The position numbers and the translations under genes were made by a program. A stretch of 64,000 nt of DNA from Rahnella bruchi (GTDB lineage Bacteria > Pseudomonadota > Gammaproteobacteria > Enterobacterales > Enterobacteriaceae), in assembly GCF_003614975.1 (NCBI RefSeq), contig NZ_QZWI01000005.1, positions 186,001 through 250,000 on the forward strand, written 5' to 3'. Position 1 is the first letter of the stretch; each line of letters opens with the position of its first letter. The notes below the pieces were generated by a model. That model was not told the DNA's origin and searched no databases. It saw only the letters and a program-made list of their open reading frames with translations. Below are positions 26,406 to 36,614 of this stretch, in pieces.

Positions 26406-27686
26406 ATGAACAAGTCCAGACTGGCCTCGCGCCGCTGGTGGTACATTATGCCAATCGTGTTCATCACTTACAGTCTGGCGTATGTCGACCGCTCAAACTT
26501 CAGTTTCGCGTCGGCTGCCGGTATCAATGATGATCTTCACATCACCAAAGGCATGTCTTCCCTGCTGGGTGCCCTGTTTTTCCTTGGCTACTTTTTCTTC
26601 CAGATCCCCGGCACCATTTATGCCGAAAGGCGCAGCGTTAAGAAGCTGATTTTCTGGTGCTTATTGCTGTGGGGCGGCTTTGCTTCACTGACCGGCGTGG
26701 TGACGAATATCCCGATGCTGGCGGTGATCCGCTTTGCCCTCGGCGTGGTGGAAGCCGCCGTGATGCCCGCCATGCTGGTGTACATCAGCAACTGGTTTAC
26801 GAAATCCGAACGCTCGCGCGCCAATACGTTTTTGATTTTGGGCAATCCGGTGACGGTGCTGTGGATGTCGGTGCTTTCCGGCTATCTGATCAAATCGTTT
26901 GGCTGGCGGGAGATGTTTATCTTTGAAGGTATTCCGGCGGTGATCTGGGCGATTATCTGGTGGTTCAGCGTCAAAGATAAACCCGAACAAGTCAGCTGGC
27001 TGAGCGAGCAGGAGAAAAAAGCCCTGGCCGCGCAGCTGGAAAAAGAACAGAAAGATATTCAGGCAGTCGGCGGTTACCGCGAAGCTTTCCGCTCGAGAAA
27101 TGTCATCCTCCTCTGTCTGCAATATTTCTTCTGGAGCATCGGCGTGTATGGCTTTGTGCTCTGGCTGCCGTCGATTTTGCGCGATGGTAAATCAATGGGC
27201 ATGGTCGAAGCGGGCTGGCTCTCTTCTGCTCCTTATCTGGCGGCGACCATCGCGATGATCCTAGTGTCATGGGCATCCGACAAAATGCAAAACCGTAAAC
27301 TGTTTGTCTGGCCGCTGTTGCTGGTCGGCGCCCTGGCGTTCTTCGGCTCCTGGGCAGCTGGCACAAACAATTTCTGGCTTTCGTACAGTTTACTGGTGGT
27401 CGCGGCTGCCGCAATGTATGCCCCGTATGGTCCGTTCTTTGCCATCATTCCTGAAATGCTGCCGAAGAATGTTTCCGGCGGAGCCATGGCATTAATCAAC
27501 AGCCTGGGTGCGCTGGGCTCGTTCTTTGGTTCGTGGTTTGTCGGTTACCTCAATGGCAACACTGGCAGTCCTGCCGCCTCGTTTATTTTTATGGCCGTCT
27601 CGCTGCTGCTGTCTGCCGGAATAACGCTGTTAGTCCGACCGCGCAAGGCTGAAATTAAACCGAAAGGGAATGTTTCCTTAACCTGA
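26406..27686 (+). CDS. kguT: 2-ketogluconate transporter KguT (MFS)
   Basis: 426 residues from ATG 26406 (AGGAG upstream). MFS anion:cation symporter family with twelve hydrophobic segments. The N-terminus RLASRRWWYIMPIVFITYSL, then YVDRSNFSFASAAGI and GMSSLLGALFFLGYFFFQ, closely resembles Pseudomonas KguT. It should import 2-ketogluconate by proton symport. Neighbours fit: PtxS-like regulator, KguE, and a 2-ketoacid reductase. Confidence 0.9.
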   Translation: MNKSRLASRRWWYIMPIVFITYSLAYVDRSNFSFASAAGINDDLHITKGMSSLLGALFFLGYFFFQIPGTIYAERRSVKKLIFWCLLLWGGFASLTGVVTNIPMLAVIRFALGVVEAAVMPAMLVYISNWFTKSERSRANTFLILGNPVTVLWMSVLSGYLIKSFGWREMFIFEGIPAVIWAIIWWFSVKDKPEQVSWLSEQEKKALAAQLEKEQKDIQAVGGYREAFRSRNVILLCLQYFFWSIGVYGFVLWLPSILRDGKSMGMVEAGWLSSAPYLAATIAMILVSWASDKMQNRKLFVWPLLLVGALAFFGSWAAGTNNFWLSYSLLVVAAAAMYAPYGPFFAIIPEMLPKNVSGGAMALINSLGALGSFFGSWFVGYLNGNTGSPAASFIFMAVSLLLSAGITLLVRPRKAEIKPKGNVSLT

Positions 27687-27723
27687 AATCTGAAAATACT
27701 CATTTGAAGAGTTGGAGTTTGTA

Positions 27724-28704
27724 ATGAATAAGCCGTCAATTGTTCTGTACAAAAAACTGCCTGCCGATTTGCATCAACGTCTTGAAGAGCATTTTGCTAT
27801 TACCGAATTCGATGGCATCACCGACAAAAACCGTGCTGAGGTTTTTGATGCTTTGCAAAACGCAGAAGGCCTGCTGGGTTCTGGCGGAAAAATCGATAAA
27901 GAGCTGTTTGACCATGCCCCGCGCCTGCGTGCGGTATCCACCATTTCCGTCGGCTACGATAATTTTGATGTGGCTGAACTGACCCGCCGCGAAATCCCGA
28001 TGATGCACACGCCGACGGCGCTGACCGATACCGTGGCTGATACCGTAATGGCGCTGGTGCTTTCAACCGCACGCCGCGTGGTGAACGTGGCCGAGCGTGT
28101 AAAAGCCGGTGAATGGAACGAAAACATTGGCGAAGACTGGTTCGGCATCGATGTACACCATAAAACCATGGGCATCGTCGGCATGGGCCGTATCGGTCTG
28201 GCGCTGGCACAACGTGCGCATTTCGGCTTCGACATGCCGATTTTGTATAACGCGCGCAGCCAGCATAAGGAAGCGGAAGAGCGTTTCGGTGCCCGTAAAT
28301 GTGAGCTGAACGAACTGCTGAAAGAGTCTGATTTCGTCTGTATTTTGCTGCCAATGACCGAACAAACGTTCCATCTGATTGGCAAAGAAGAACTGGCGAA
28401 AATGAAATCCAGCGCGATTTTAATCAGCGCAGGACGTGGCCCGGTTATTGATGAACCGGCTCTGATTGAAGCGTTGAAAGCCGGTACGATTTATGGCGCA
28501 GGTATGGACGTGTTCGAGACGGAGCCTCTGCCAAAAGATTCTGCGCTGCTGACTCTGCCTAACGTGGTGGCGCTGCCGCATATCGGTTCCGCCACACACG
28601 AAACTCGTTACGACATGGCGGCCTGTGCGGTGGATAACCTGATCGCCGCCCTGAAAGGCGACGTGAAGGAATTCTGCGTGAACCCGGAAGTTCTGAAAAA
28701 GTAA
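27724..28704 (+). CDS. ghrB: Glyoxylate/hydroxypyruvate/2-ketogluconate reductase GhrB
   Basis: 326 residues (E. coli GhrB 324). D-2-hydroxyacid dehydrogenase with NAD(P) motif GIVGMGRIG (150-158) and catalytic Arg238 (AGRGPV), Glu267 (ETEPL) and His286 ([11 protein letters not shown]). E. coli GhrB (TkrA) reduces glyoxylate, hydroxypyruvate and 2-keto-D-gluconate. In this operon, reduction of imported 2-ketogluconate to gluconate is the likely main job. ATG 27724 has GGAG 6 bp upstream. Confidence 0.93.
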   Translation: MNKPSIVLYKKLPADLHQRLEEHFAITEFDGITDKNRAEVFDALQNAEGLLGSGGKIDKELFDHAPRLRAVSTISVGYDNFDVAELTRREIPMMHTPTALTDTVADTVMALVLSTARRVVNVAERVKAGEWNENIGEDWFGIDVHHKTMGIVGMGRIGLALAQRAHFGFDMPILYNARSQHKEAEERFGARKCELNELLKESDFVCILLPMTEQTFHLIGKEELAKMKSSAILISAGRGPVIDEPALIEALKAGTIYGAGMDVFETEPLPKDSALLTLPNVVALPHIGSATHETRYDMAACAVDNLIAALKGDVKEFCVNPEVLKK

Positions 28705-28711
28705 TCCCCCG

Positions 28712-28749
28712 TCTCATTCCCTTTCGTCATCATCAGAAAGGGAATGAGA
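28712..28749 (+). terminator. Terminator-like hairpin after ghrB
   Basis: 14-bp perfect stem TCTCATTCCCTTTC/GAAAGGGAATGAGA with a 10-nt loop. The U tract is poor, so it may act partly as a stabiliser. Confidence 0.65.
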
Positions 28750-28834
28750 AATTCAAATCCCCGTGGTCCGATTGCACTGTTTTGCCGCAGGCGTTATGGT
28801 GGACGACACATTTCGATAACATACAAAGCTTTCT

Positions 28835-30088
28835 ATGACGTTTTCTGCTTTCGGTGACAAATTTACCCGTTTTTCAGGCATCACTCGCTTGATGGGCGAT
28901 ATGAATGACGGTTTACGCACACCTGGCGCAGTCATGCTGGGCGGCGGCAATCCGGCACAAATTCCTGAGATGCAGGATTATTTCCAGACGCTGCTGTCGG
29001 AAATGCTGGCCGCAGGCAAGCTGACCGAGGCGCTGTGTAATTATGACGGCCCGCAGGGCAAAGACGTCCTGCGTCACGCGCTGGCAGAAATGTTAGAGAA
29101 AGAGCTCGGCTGGCAGCTGGATGCACAAAATATTGCGCTGACCAACGGCAGCCAGAGTGCCTTCTTCTATTTATTCAATCTGTTCGCCGGACGTCGCGCC
29201 GACGGCAGTATGTCCAAAGTTCTGTTCCCGCTGGCACCGGAATATCTCGGTTACGCCGATGCCGGACTGGACGAAAATCTGTTTGTTTCGGCCAAGCCGA
29301 ATATCGAATTACTGCCTGAAGGCCAGTTCAAATATCACGTCGATTTCGATCACCTGAACATTACCGATGATATCGGCCTGATCTGCGTTTCCCGTCCGAC
29401 CAACCCGACGGGTAACGTGATTACCGACGAAGAGCTTGTCCGCCTCGATGTACTGGCGCAGCAGAAAGATATTCCATTACTCATCGATAATGCTTATGGC
29501 GTGCCGTTCCCTGGCATCGTATTCACTGAAGCAACGCCGCTGTGGAACCCAAATATCATCCTGTGCATGAGCCTGTCGAAACTCGGGCTGCCAGGGTCGC
29601 GCTGCGGTATCGTGATTGCCGATGAGAAAATTATCAAAGCGATCAGTAACATGAACGGCATTATCAGCCTGTCTCCTGGCAGCGTCGGACCGGCGATTGC
29701 TCATGAGATGATTGCGCGTGGCGATTTACTGCGCCTTTCCGAAGAGGTGATCAAACCGTTCTATTTCCAGCGCGTACAGGAAACTATTGCCACGCTGCGT
29801 CGCTATCTGCCGGAAGAACGATGTCTTATCCATAAACCGGAAGGCGCGATTTTCCTGTGGCTGTGGTTCAAAGATTTGCCGATCACCACCGAAGTGCTGT
29901 ATCAGCGTCTTAAACAGCGCGGAGTACTGATGGTGCCGGGGGATTATTTCTTCCCTGGGCTGGAACATCCGTGGCCGCACACACATCAGTGTATGCGCAT
30001 GAACTACGTGCCTGATGCTGAGCAGATCGAGCGCGGTGTGAAGATTCTGGCGGAAGAAGTGGAAAAAGCGCACGCGGAAAATCAGTAA
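28835..30088 (+). CDS. avtA: Valine--pyruvate aminotransferase AvtA
   Basis: 417 residues, the same length and near-identical motifs as E. coli AvtA: MLGGGNPAQIPEMQDYFQTLL, NYDGPQGK, RPTNPTGNVITDEEL, and PLP lysine in MSLSKLGLPGSRCG. Transfers amino groups between valine or alanine and the corresponding 2-oxoacids (transaminase C). Cytoplasmic, monocistronic, with a strong terminator. Confidence 0.97.
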   Translation: MTFSAFGDKFTRFSGITRLMGDMNDGLRTPGAVMLGGGNPAQIPEMQDYFQTLLSEMLAAGKLTEALCNYDGPQGKDVLRHALAEMLEKELGWQLDAQNIALTNGSQSAFFYLFNLFAGRRADGSMSKVLFPLAPEYLGYADAGLDENLFVSAKPNIELLPEGQFKYHVDFDHLNITDDIGLICVSRPTNPTGNVITDEELVRLDVLAQQKDIPLLIDNAYGVPFPGIVFTEATPLWNPNIILCMSLSKLGLPGSRCGIVIADEKIIKAISNMNGIISLSPGSVGPAIAHEMIARGDLLRLSEEVIKPFYFQRVQETIATLRRYLPEERCLIHKPEGAIFLWLWFKDLPITTEVLYQRLKQRGVLMVPGDYFFPGLEHPWPHTHQCMRMNYVPDAEQIERGVKILAEEVEKAHAENQ

Positions 30089-30113
30089 CCCCGCTACGTT
30101 CACAGCACAAAAA

Positions 30114-30139
30114 AAGGGGAGGACATCTGTCCTCCCCTT
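30114..30139. terminator. Bidirectional terminator between avtA and ibpB
   Basis: 10-bp stem AAGGGGAGGA/TCCTCCCCTT, 6-nt loop, with T-rich sequence on both sides (TTCTTATTTT on plus, TTTTTTTGTG on minus). Confidence 0.88.
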
Positions 30140-30159
30140 CTTATTTTACACTGACTGTT

Positions 30160-30594
30160 TTATACAGACTGATTTTCCAGCGCCGGTTTTTCTGTACCAA
30201 TCGCAATTTTCTGCGGCTGTAACGCTTGTGGCACATCGCGCACCAGACTGATGTGCAGCAGTCCGTTGATGAATTCTGCCGCAGAGACATGCATATGCTC
30301 TGCCAGCGTGAAGCTCAGGGTGAAAGGCTTGATCACTAACCCCTGATGCAGATATTCCACTTTGGCTTCCGGCTGAGCAGGCGTACCGCTGACGGTTAAA
30401 CGCGGCCCTTCGACTTCAATATTCAGCTCGCTCTGCTGGAAACCGGCCAACGCCAGTGAAATGCGATAATGATTGTCGTCAGACTTTTCAATATTGTAGG
30501 GAGGGAATGCCTGATCCGCGCCCTGCATTGAACTGGCTAATTTATCGAAACCAATCCACTGACGCAGTAATGGGGAAATATCGTAATTACGCAT
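30160..30594 (-). CDS. ibpB: Small heat-shock protein IbpB
   Basis: 144 residues, close to E. coli IbpB (142). Alpha-crystallin domain at about 35-125 ([35 protein letters not shown]) with C-terminal IAI motif (QKIAIGT). ATP-independent holdase that co-assembles with IbpA on aggregates. AAGGAG sits upstream of the ATG and is preceded by CTTCAAAGAAG, a small hairpin that may hide it. Second gene of the ibpA-ibpB operon. Confidence 0.96.
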   Translation of the reverse strand: MRNYDISPLLRQWIGFDKLASSMQGADQAFPPYNIEKSDDNHYRISLALAGFQQSELNIEVEGPRLTVSGTPAQPEAKVEYLHQGLVIKPFTLSFTLAEHMHVSAAEFINGLLHISLVRDVPQALQPQKIAIGTEKPALENQSV

Positions 30595-30749
30595 GGTATA
30601 ACTCCTTCTTTGAAGCGAGATTTATAATTCCGTCATCCGGTTCGGGCGTGACGGTGCAGCTCCCTGACGGCGAGCCTAAACTTTTTCATTTTCTGGCGGT
30701 CAATACTGTTTATTACAACGCTGACCTCAGGTGACAGATCGCGGGTAAA

Positions 30750-31160
30750 TCAGCGAATTTCGATACGCCGCGGTTTGGACGTTTCAGGAACGATGCGTTC
30801 CAGGTCGATATACAGCAAACCGTTCGACAAATTGGCTGCTTTTATTTGAATATGTTCAGCCAGCTGGAATTTGCGTTCGAAATTACGTTCAGCGATACCC
30901 TGATATAAATAAGTCCGGTCGGTTTCAGTCGGTGCATGTGCGCCTTTGACCACCAGCATGTTGTCATGGGCCGTGATGTCCAGCTCTGACTCGGCAAAAC
31001 CTGCTACCGCGATAGCAATCCGGTAATGGTTTTCGTCAACCAGCTCGACATTATATGGGGGATAGCCGCCGCCCTGATTCTGACCCGATTCGATAAGATT
31101 AAATAAACGGTCAAAACCTATGGCAGAACGGTATAACGGGGATAAATCAAAATTGCGCAT
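30750..31160 (-). CDS. ibpA: Small heat-shock protein IbpA
   Basis: 136 residues, near-identical to E. coli IbpA ([44 protein letters not shown]-terminal RRIEIR with the IEI motif). Binds unfolding proteins into refoldable aggregates together with IbpB. First gene of the operon, driven by a sigma-32 promoter and preceded by a likely RNA thermometer. Confidence 0.97.
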   Translation of the reverse strand: MRNFDLSPLYRSAIGFDRLFNLIESGQNQGGGYPPYNVELVDENHYRIAIAVAGFAESELDITAHDNMLVVKGAHAPTETDRTYLYQGIAERNFERKFQLAEHIQIKAANLSNGLLYIDLERIVPETSKPRRIEIR

Positions 31161-31203
31161 TACTGCTTCTCCTGATATTCAGCGAGTGCTTTTTAAAGAG
31201 TAA
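31158..31203 (-). promoter_or_regulatory. ROSE-like RNA thermometer at ibpA
   Basis: In the ibpA leader the Shine-Dalgarno AGGAG (31169-31173) can pair with CUCUU, and UUA just before it with UAA overlapping the start, from UUACUCUUU at 31195-31203. E. coli ibpA is known to carry a ROSE thermometer of this layout. An upstream stem CGATGT/ACATCG sits at 31240-31256. Pairing was found by eye. Confidence 0.6.
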
Positions 31204-31303
31204 TAGCCTTCCGTTTGGACAGGCCAGCGACGGATTCAGCGATGTGTCATACATCGTGAATCGAGATCCCTTCCGGCGTATCTCTTCCTGCGTCGTACAG
31301 TAA

Positions 31304-31331
31304 AAATGGAGACGAAAGGAATTTTTTCAAG
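31304..31331 (-). promoter_or_regulatory. Sigma-32 promoter of ibpAB
   Basis: CTTGAAA (31325-31331), 13-bp spacer, CTCCATTT (31304-31311) on the minus strand: a close match to CTTGAAA-N13/14-CCCCATNT. It gives a leader of roughly 135 nt. The rest of the 395-bp gap between ibpA and yidQ holds AT-rich sequence and no visible gene. Confidence 0.88.
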
Positions 31332-31555
31332 ACGGTATAAACAAAAAAATCAGGAAATTTTTGACAACCTGATGGCAAAAATACACGACAGGCTGAAGTG
31401 AAATAACAGGGAATGCAGGCGGTTTTCTGCAAGATTTCAAATAGTAATTACACTTAATGGGATCGCAGCCACAGAGCTACAGCTTGCTTTGTTAATTTTT
31501 TTTGCTGAGTGGTATAAGTCATTTTTGACTTAAAAACTCAGACTGACAGCATAAG

Positions 31556-31945
31556 ATGAGTTCTAACATGATGAGATTTGCACTGACGCCGCTGATGACA
31601 GGATGTGTTTTTTTAGCGACGAGCGGTTGTTCCAGCGTAATGAGCCATACCGGCGGAGACACCGGATATTACTCAGGCGCACGCGCTGATGTGAATATGA
31701 TGAAAAGCGATGATACCAGCTGGGCGATGACGCCTCTGCTGCTCATTGATTTACCGTTCAGCGCCCTGCTGGATACGGTTTTGCTGCCGTATGATTATTA
31801 CCGCAGCGGAAAAGTGACGACGCGCGATCGTGTTCAAGCCAGCGAAGAACACAACATTGCGCTGAGCAACGGTGTGGATATCGACCACATTCCGCCAATG
31901 ACCACCACCGAACGCGGTCGCAAATCTTCGACGCATAAGAAATAA
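31556..31945 (+). CDS. yidQ: YidQ-like lipoprotein (DUF1375/YceK family)
   Basis: 129 residues. Signal peptide with lipobox ATSGC, lipidated Cys25; the following SSVMSHTGG matches E. coli YidQ, and LLIDLPFSALLDTVLLPYDYYR is the family core. The C-terminal tail is longer than in E. coli (110 aa). Function unknown; probably outer-membrane lipoprotein. The start could also be at 31568 or 31571, as no strong ribosome-binding site is seen. Divergent from ibpA, as in E. coli. Confidence 0.82.
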   Translation: MSSNMMRFALTPLMTGCVFLATSGCSSVMSHTGGDTGYYSGARADVNMMKSDDTSWAMTPLLLIDLPFSALLDTVLLPYDYYRSGKVTTRDRVQASEEHNIALSNGVDIDHIPPMTTTERGRKSSTHKK

Positions 31946-31953
31946 GCGTAAAA

Positions 31954-31977
31954 AAACCGGCCTTAGCAAGCCGGTTT
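31954..31977. terminator. Bidirectional terminator between yidQ and yidR
   Basis: AAACCGGC/GCCGGTTT stem with a one-base bulge; the minus strand continues TTTTTTTACG, so it serves yidR best. Confidence 0.8.
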
Positions 31978-32010
31978 GATAAAAGGCGCCTTAACGTCTG
32001 CGACATAAAT

Positions 32011-33270
32011 CTATGTCGTTACGAAAATCTGAGCAAACTCTCCGCACTGACGCATAAACGCCACTTTGCTGCCATCCGGCGAATACACCACGGCATCGGC
32101 GCAAGGCGCAATCTCGGTTCGCTGCGTTAACCGCTGCATTTCTCCGCTTTCAGCGTCAAGACGCATCACGCTGTTATCGCACACCAGCGCCAGCGATTTT
32201 CCGTCCGGACTCCAGCTGAACGCCGACTGAATTCCGCTTTCAGAATCACTGATTTGCACCGGTTCGCCGCCGTTGGGCGACACCCTCCAGACCTGAACCA
32301 CATCGCGTGAGTCTTTCATTAGAAACGCAATACGCCCGCCATCCGGAGACACGCGCAACCAGTGGCGCGGGTGCTGAGCAATGCCCTTTTCCGTGAAAGT
32401 AATACGGCGCTGTTTTACGCCTGCCGGTGGCGCAGGCAACGTTTCAGGCGTGCCCTGCAAGGGTTTGTCACCGGCACGCTGAAAATCCGCATCGTTCTCA
32501 GGCAAATCCACCACGAAAATTTCGGGATGCTTTTCACCGTGAACTGAAAGTGTGTCGCCAATAAAGGCCAGCGCCCAGCGCTGACGGGAGCCGTCGGCTT
32601 TTGTGTAACCTTCCTGACCGATCCAGCCTTCCTCGTAAGCCCGGTTGATTTCATCGCTGCCGGGCTGAGGATTATGCGTTGTTTCGCTCACCAGCACGCT
32701 GAAATGGCTGCCATCATATTCGCGCGGGTGCTGTTTCGGTGGGGTCACGGGATAGCCGGAAATGGCGACGCCCACATTGCGCAGATCGAAACCAGGATCG
32801 CGCTCACGCATCACGTGGTCGTTATAAGTAAAGCTCAGACGCGAACCGTCCGGACTGAAAACGTGAACGTGCGTGCCGCCACGCAGGGCTCCGGCGGTAA
32901 AAGGCGTGGTGATATCCATCGCATCCAGCGTGACCGCCTTTTCGCACGCGGGCTCAGATACGATGACGCCGCGACGATGGTGGAAATCATACCGCCAGCT
33001 GGCATCCGGTTTTTCCGGACCATGAATAAAAGCATAACGGACAGGCTCATGCGGACTGACACTTACCACACCCACGTTCGCGCCGTCTTTTGCCTGATAA
33101 AGCACTTGTGTCTCGCCGGTCACGACATTTACCCGCTCAATGGTTGAGCCGGTAAAAGAACCACCATGGGGACGCACGTCATACACCAGCCACTGGCTGT
33201 CCGGCGTCCAGACGTTAATGTTGGTAAGCTGATGCCCGCGGGCATCAGAGGTTAATTGTTTTTCAGTCAT
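32011..33270 (-). CDS. yidR: TolB-like beta-propeller protein YidR (DUF3748)
   Basis: 419 residues, similar to E. coli YidR (RGHQLTNINVWTPDSQWLVYDVRPHG; YAFIHGPEKPD; YDFHHRRGVI; FSPDGSRLSFTYNDHVM). Repeated SPDG blades (VFSPDGSRLSF, VSPDGGRIAF, WSPDGKSLAL, YSPDGSKVAF) show a WD40/TolB-like propeller. No signal peptide is evident. Function is unknown; a link to the adjacent galactonate genes is positional only. Confidence 0.85.
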   Translation of the reverse strand: MTEKQLTSDARGHQLTNINVWTPDSQWLVYDVRPHGGSFTGSTIERVNVVTGETQVLYQAKDGANVGVVSVSPHEPVRYAFIHGPEKPDASWRYDFHHRRGVIVSEPACEKAVTLDAMDITTPFTAGALRGGTHVHVFSPDGSRLSFTYNDHVMRERDPGFDLRNVGVAISGYPVTPPKQHPREYDGSHFSVLVSETTHNPQPGSDEINRAYEEGWIGQEGYTKADGSRQRWALAFIGDTLSVHGEKHPEIFVVDLPENDADFQRAGDKPLQGTPETLPAPPAGVKQRRITFTEKGIAQHPRHWLRVSPDGGRIAFLMKDSRDVVQVWRVSPNGGEPVQISDSESGIQSAFSWSPDGKSLALVCDNSVMRLDAESGEMQRLTQRTEIAPCADAVVYSPDGSKVAFMRQCGEFAQIFVTT

Positions 33271-33338
33271 ACGTTCAGGAATGCCCTGCCGTTCAAGGAA
33301 TGCCTAAGGATAGGGGACTCAAACGGCAGTGGCAATCA

Positions 33339-34634
33339 TCAGTAATCTCCGACGCGTTTCACTTCACCGACGAGGAAGATATAAGACAGTGCGCCCAGCA
33401 ATGCCACGACGGCGATATAAGTTAAAGAAGGTGCGAAACCGTAATATTGTGCTAAATACCCGACCACTAACGGCACGGTGATTCCGCCCAGCCCCCCTGC
33501 CAGATTAAATACGCCGCCGGTCAGGCCGATTAATCTTACAGGCGCCAGTGATGAAACCAGTGACCAGGTAATAGATGCAAAACCATTACCAAAGAAAGCC
33601 AGCGCCATTAATATCATGATCCACATCGGGTCATTGGTGTAATTCGCACCCATAATGCATGTGGATAATAATAATCCGCAGATGATCGGTAATTTACGCG
33701 CAAAGCCAATCGATTTTCCATTACGGACTAATTTATCCGCGACCAGGCCTGATAATAACACGCCGAAAAATGCGGCCAGGAAAGGCACGGTCGTCATAAA
33801 GCCAGCAGTAAGCGCCGAAATATGCTTTTCCTGAGTCAGATAATTAGGGAACCAGGTCAGGAAAAACCACAGGGTGGAAGCGACCGCGAACTGACCGATA
33901 TAAACGCCCACCAGTTTACGGTTGAAGACCAGTTTCCAGTCGGCGGATGTCAGCGGAACACGTGTTTTTTTATCCGCCGGCGCGTCCCCGTCAACCAGCC
34001 CGCCACCCGCGCGGATATGCTCCAGTTCCTGAGCATTAACGTGTTTGCACTTACGTGGTGAGCGGTAAACTATGAAAAATAGCAGCGACCAGATGATGCC
34101 AATACCACCGGTGATAATGAATACCCAGTGCCAGCTGAGCATTTCCTGGATCCAGATAAGCAGAGGCGTCAGGAATGCCAGGCCGACAAACTGACCGGAG
34201 GTGAAGAAGCCCACCGCTGAAGCGCGTTCTTCTTCAGGGAACCAGCTGGTCACCATGCGGTTATTAGTCGGAAATGCCGGTGCTTCGAACAGGCCTGTGA
34301 CTGCCCGCAGGCCAATCAGAGACGCTAATCCGCCAGCAAATCCCTGGAACAGGGTGGCGACTGACCAGCCGAAAATGGCGATAAAATAGGTAATCCTTGA
34401 GCCGACGCGATCAAGGAACCAGCCGCCGGGGATCTGGCAGGCGGTGTAGGTCCACGCAAAGGCGGAAAAGATATAGCCCATCTGCGTTTTAGTTATTCCA
34501 AATTCCTTCTGAATATGGGCAGACGCGACGGCCAGATTAGCGCGATCGACATAACATATAACAACAGTAATGAAGATCATGAATAATGTGACGTAACGTC
34601 TTTTTGTTGGTTTGACTTGTAGGGTCGTATCCAT
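33339..34634 (-). CDS. dgoT: D-galactonate transporter DgoT
   Basis: 431 residues (E. coli 430). MFS anion:cation symporter: [31 protein letters not shown] contains the family's Y-x-D-R-x-N motif in helix 1. Proton-coupled uptake of D-galactonate. It follows dgoD after a 217-bp gap that is largely filled by an ERIC element. Confidence 0.94.
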   Translation of the reverse strand: MDTTLQVKPTKRRYVTLFMIFITVVICYVDRANLAVASAHIQKEFGITKTQMGYIFSAFAWTYTACQIPGGWFLDRVGSRITYFIAIFGWSVATLFQGFAGGLASLIGLRAVTGLFEAPAFPTNNRMVTSWFPEEERASAVGFFTSGQFVGLAFLTPLLIWIQEMLSWHWVFIITGGIGIIWSLLFFIVYRSPRKCKHVNAQELEHIRAGGGLVDGDAPADKKTRVPLTSADWKLVFNRKLVGVYIGQFAVASTLWFFLTWFPNYLTQEKHISALTAGFMTTVPFLAAFFGVLLSGLVADKLVRNGKSIGFARKLPIICGLLLSTCIMGANYTNDPMWIMILMALAFFGNGFASITWSLVSSLAPVRLIGLTGGVFNLAGGLGGITVPLVVGYLAQYYGFAPSLTYIAVVALLGALSYIFLVGEVKRVGDY

Positions 34635-34726
34635 TATATATTTCCTGGTAATGGTTATAGTATAGAGCAGACGTAAGCGTGACTCAGGAATTTCCTGATA
34701 TTTTAATATTGTTGATCACTTAATTT

Positions 34727-34853
34727 ATTACCTTAAATCATTCTGGCGTTATCAAGGCGGCAATTGAATGAATCCCCGGAGCTTACTTAAGTAAGTGATC
34801 TGGAGGAATGAAAGCAGCCAACGCAGAGAACGTTCGAAGGATGGCAGATAATT
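34727..34853. repeat. ERIC element inside the dgo operon
   Basis: About 127 bp, the usual ERIC length. It contains the conserved core GAATCCCC-GGAGCTTAC, the central palindrome CTTACTTAAGTAAG (34789-34802) and the AGCCAACGCAGAG arm. The outer ends (ATTACCTTAAAT... and ...GGCAGATAAT) match the ERIC termini loosely. It abuts the dgoD stop codon, whose TAA overlaps its end. ERIC is a non-coding, transcribed imperfect palindrome able to fold in mRNA. Confidence 0.88.
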
Positions 34854-36000
34854 ACCATTCAGCGACAGCACCGTCCGGATAACGCCACAATGGATTTCGC
34901 CAGTCTGGCGCGTTTTTACTTCTTTCAATCACTAACTCTTCATTAATTTCTACGCCAAGACCCGGTTTATTTAACGGATAGAAATAACCGTCGGTCATTT
35001 TAAAGTCGTCTTTATTAATGACGAAATCGAGTAATTCCGCGCCCTTGTTATAATGAATGCCCATACTTTGTTCCTGAAGCACGGCATTGCGTGCGACGAA
35101 ATCAAGATGCAGACAGGAAGCCAGCGCAATCGGCCCGAGCGGGCAATGTGGTGCCAGCGCGACATCGTAAGATTCGGCCATCGAGGCAATTTTGAAGCAC
35201 TCGGTAATTCCTCCGGCATGTGACAAGTCAGGCTGCACAATCGCCAGACCCCCATCCGCCAGCACGCGTTTGAAATCGAAGCGGGAGAACATTCGTTCAC
35301 CGGCCGCAATCGGGATATGTGTTTGAGCGGCAAGGCGCGGATAATATTCAGCCTGCTCGGCCAGCACCGGTTCTTCGATAAACAACGGGCGATAAGGCTC
35401 AAGTTCTTTGATCAGGATTTTCGCCATCGGCGCGCTGACGCGACCGTGGAAATCCAGACCAAATTCAATTTCATTGCCAAACTCAGCGCGGATTTGTGCG
35501 GCCTGTGCAACGGCAGCATCAACCTGACGTGCGTTTTCGATAATGCCCATTTCTTCACAACCGTTCAGTTTGAAGGTATCAAATCCGATGGCGCGTAGTT
35601 TATTGATGCCATCAATCAGTTCGGAAGGCCGGTCACCGCCCACCCAGCTGTATGCTTTGATTTTATCGCGCACCAGACCGCCCAGAAGCTGGTAAACCGG
35701 TACGCCCAGTGCTTTACCTTTAATGTCCCACAGCGCCTGGTCGATACCTGAAATGGCGCTCATCAGGATCGGGCCGCCACGGTAAAATCCGCCGCGATAC
35801 AGGGTCTGCCAGATGTCGTTGATACGCGCCGGATCCTGCCCAATAACGTATTCGCTCAGCTCATGCACCGCCGCCTCGACGCTGCGCGCACGCCCTTCGA
35901 TAACCGGTTCGCCCCAGCCAGTTATGCCTTCATCGGTTTCAATCTTCAGAAACATCCAGCGCGGTGGCAGCCGGTAAGTGGTCAGTTTGGTGACTTTCAT
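34852..36000 (-). CDS. dgoD: D-galactonate dehydratase DgoD
   Basis: 382 residues, the E. coli length. Enolase superfamily (mandelate racemase type): converts D-galactonate to 2-keto-3-deoxy-galactonate. Metal-binding and catalytic segments visible: [45 protein letters not shown] 36000 overlaps the dgoA stop (ATGA). Confidence 0.97.
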   Translation of the reverse strand: MKVTKLTTYRLPPRWMFLKIETDEGITGWGEPVIEGRARSVEAAVHELSEYVIGQDPARINDIWQTLYRGGFYRGGPILMSAISGIDQALWDIKGKALGVPVYQLLGGLVRDKIKAYSWVGGDRPSELIDGINKLRAIGFDTFKLNGCEEMGIIENARQVDAAVAQAAQIRAEFGNEIEFGLDFHGRVSAPMAKILIKELEPYRPLFIEEPVLAEQAEYYPRLAAQTHIPIAAGERMFSRFDFKRVLADGGLAIVQPDLSHAGGITECFKIASMAESYDVALAPHCPLGPIALASCLHLDFVARNAVLQEQSMGIHYNKGAELLDFVINKDDFKMTDGYFYPLNKPGLGVEINEELVIERSKNAPDWRNPLWRYPDGAVAEW

Positions 36001-36614
36001 TGTGTTGCGTCCTTATAAGCCTGAATAAATGCTTTGGCCTTGAGCGATGTCGTTTCTGGCGTCTGGCCTGCGCGGTATAAATCGCTGCCGAGCCCTGCTC
36101 CGGCACAGCCCGCACTGAGATAAACCGCCAGATTTTCCGGCGTCACGCCGCCGACGGCAAAGACCGGAACACTGGCGGGCAAAACCGCTTTCAGCGCTTT
36201 AATGTAGTCAGGGCCGAACGCCGAGGACGGGAAGATTTTCAGTGCCTGCGCACCGGCTTCCAGCGCCGTAAAAGCTTCGGTGGCGGTCGCGCAACCGGCG
36301 CAAACCGTCATTCCCAGCTCAACCGCACGGCGGATAACCTGCGGGTTAATATTTGGCGTCACCACCAGTTTGCTGCCGAGTGAATGAAGCACATCAACCT
36401 GTTGCGGTTCGAGTACCGTGCCCGCGCCCAGCAGCGCCTGCGCACCGAAAGTGCTCACTGCCAGCCTGATACTTTCCTGCCAGTCCGGTGAATTGAGCGG
36501 AATTTCTATCGCGTCAAAACCGGCCTCCAGCAAAACGGAAATATGCTGACTCACTTCCTGCGGGCGGATGCCGCGCAGAATGCCGATCAGCGGGATTTTA
36601 GTCGCCCATTGCAT
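35997..36614 (-). CDS. dgoA: 2-dehydro-3-deoxy-6-phosphogalactonate aldolase DgoA
   Basis: 205 residues, matching E. coli DgoA. Class I KDPG-aldolase fold: [61 protein letters not shown] with the Schiff-base lysine in LKIFPSS. Splits 2-keto-3-deoxy-6-phosphogalactonate into pyruvate and glyceraldehyde 3-phosphate. Overlaps dgoK by 17 bp. It is a separate aldolase, not fused to DgoD. Confidence 0.96.
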   Translation of the reverse strand: MQWATKIPLIGILRGIRPQEVSQHISVLLEAGFDAIEIPLNSPDWQESIRLAVSTFGAQALLGAGTVLEPQQVDVLHSLGSKLVVTPNINPQVIRRAVELGMTVCAGCATATEAFTALEAGAQALKIFPSSAFGPDYIKALKAVLPASVPVFAVGGVTPENLAVYLSAGCAGAGLGSDLYRAGQTPETTSLKAKAFIQAYKDATQ

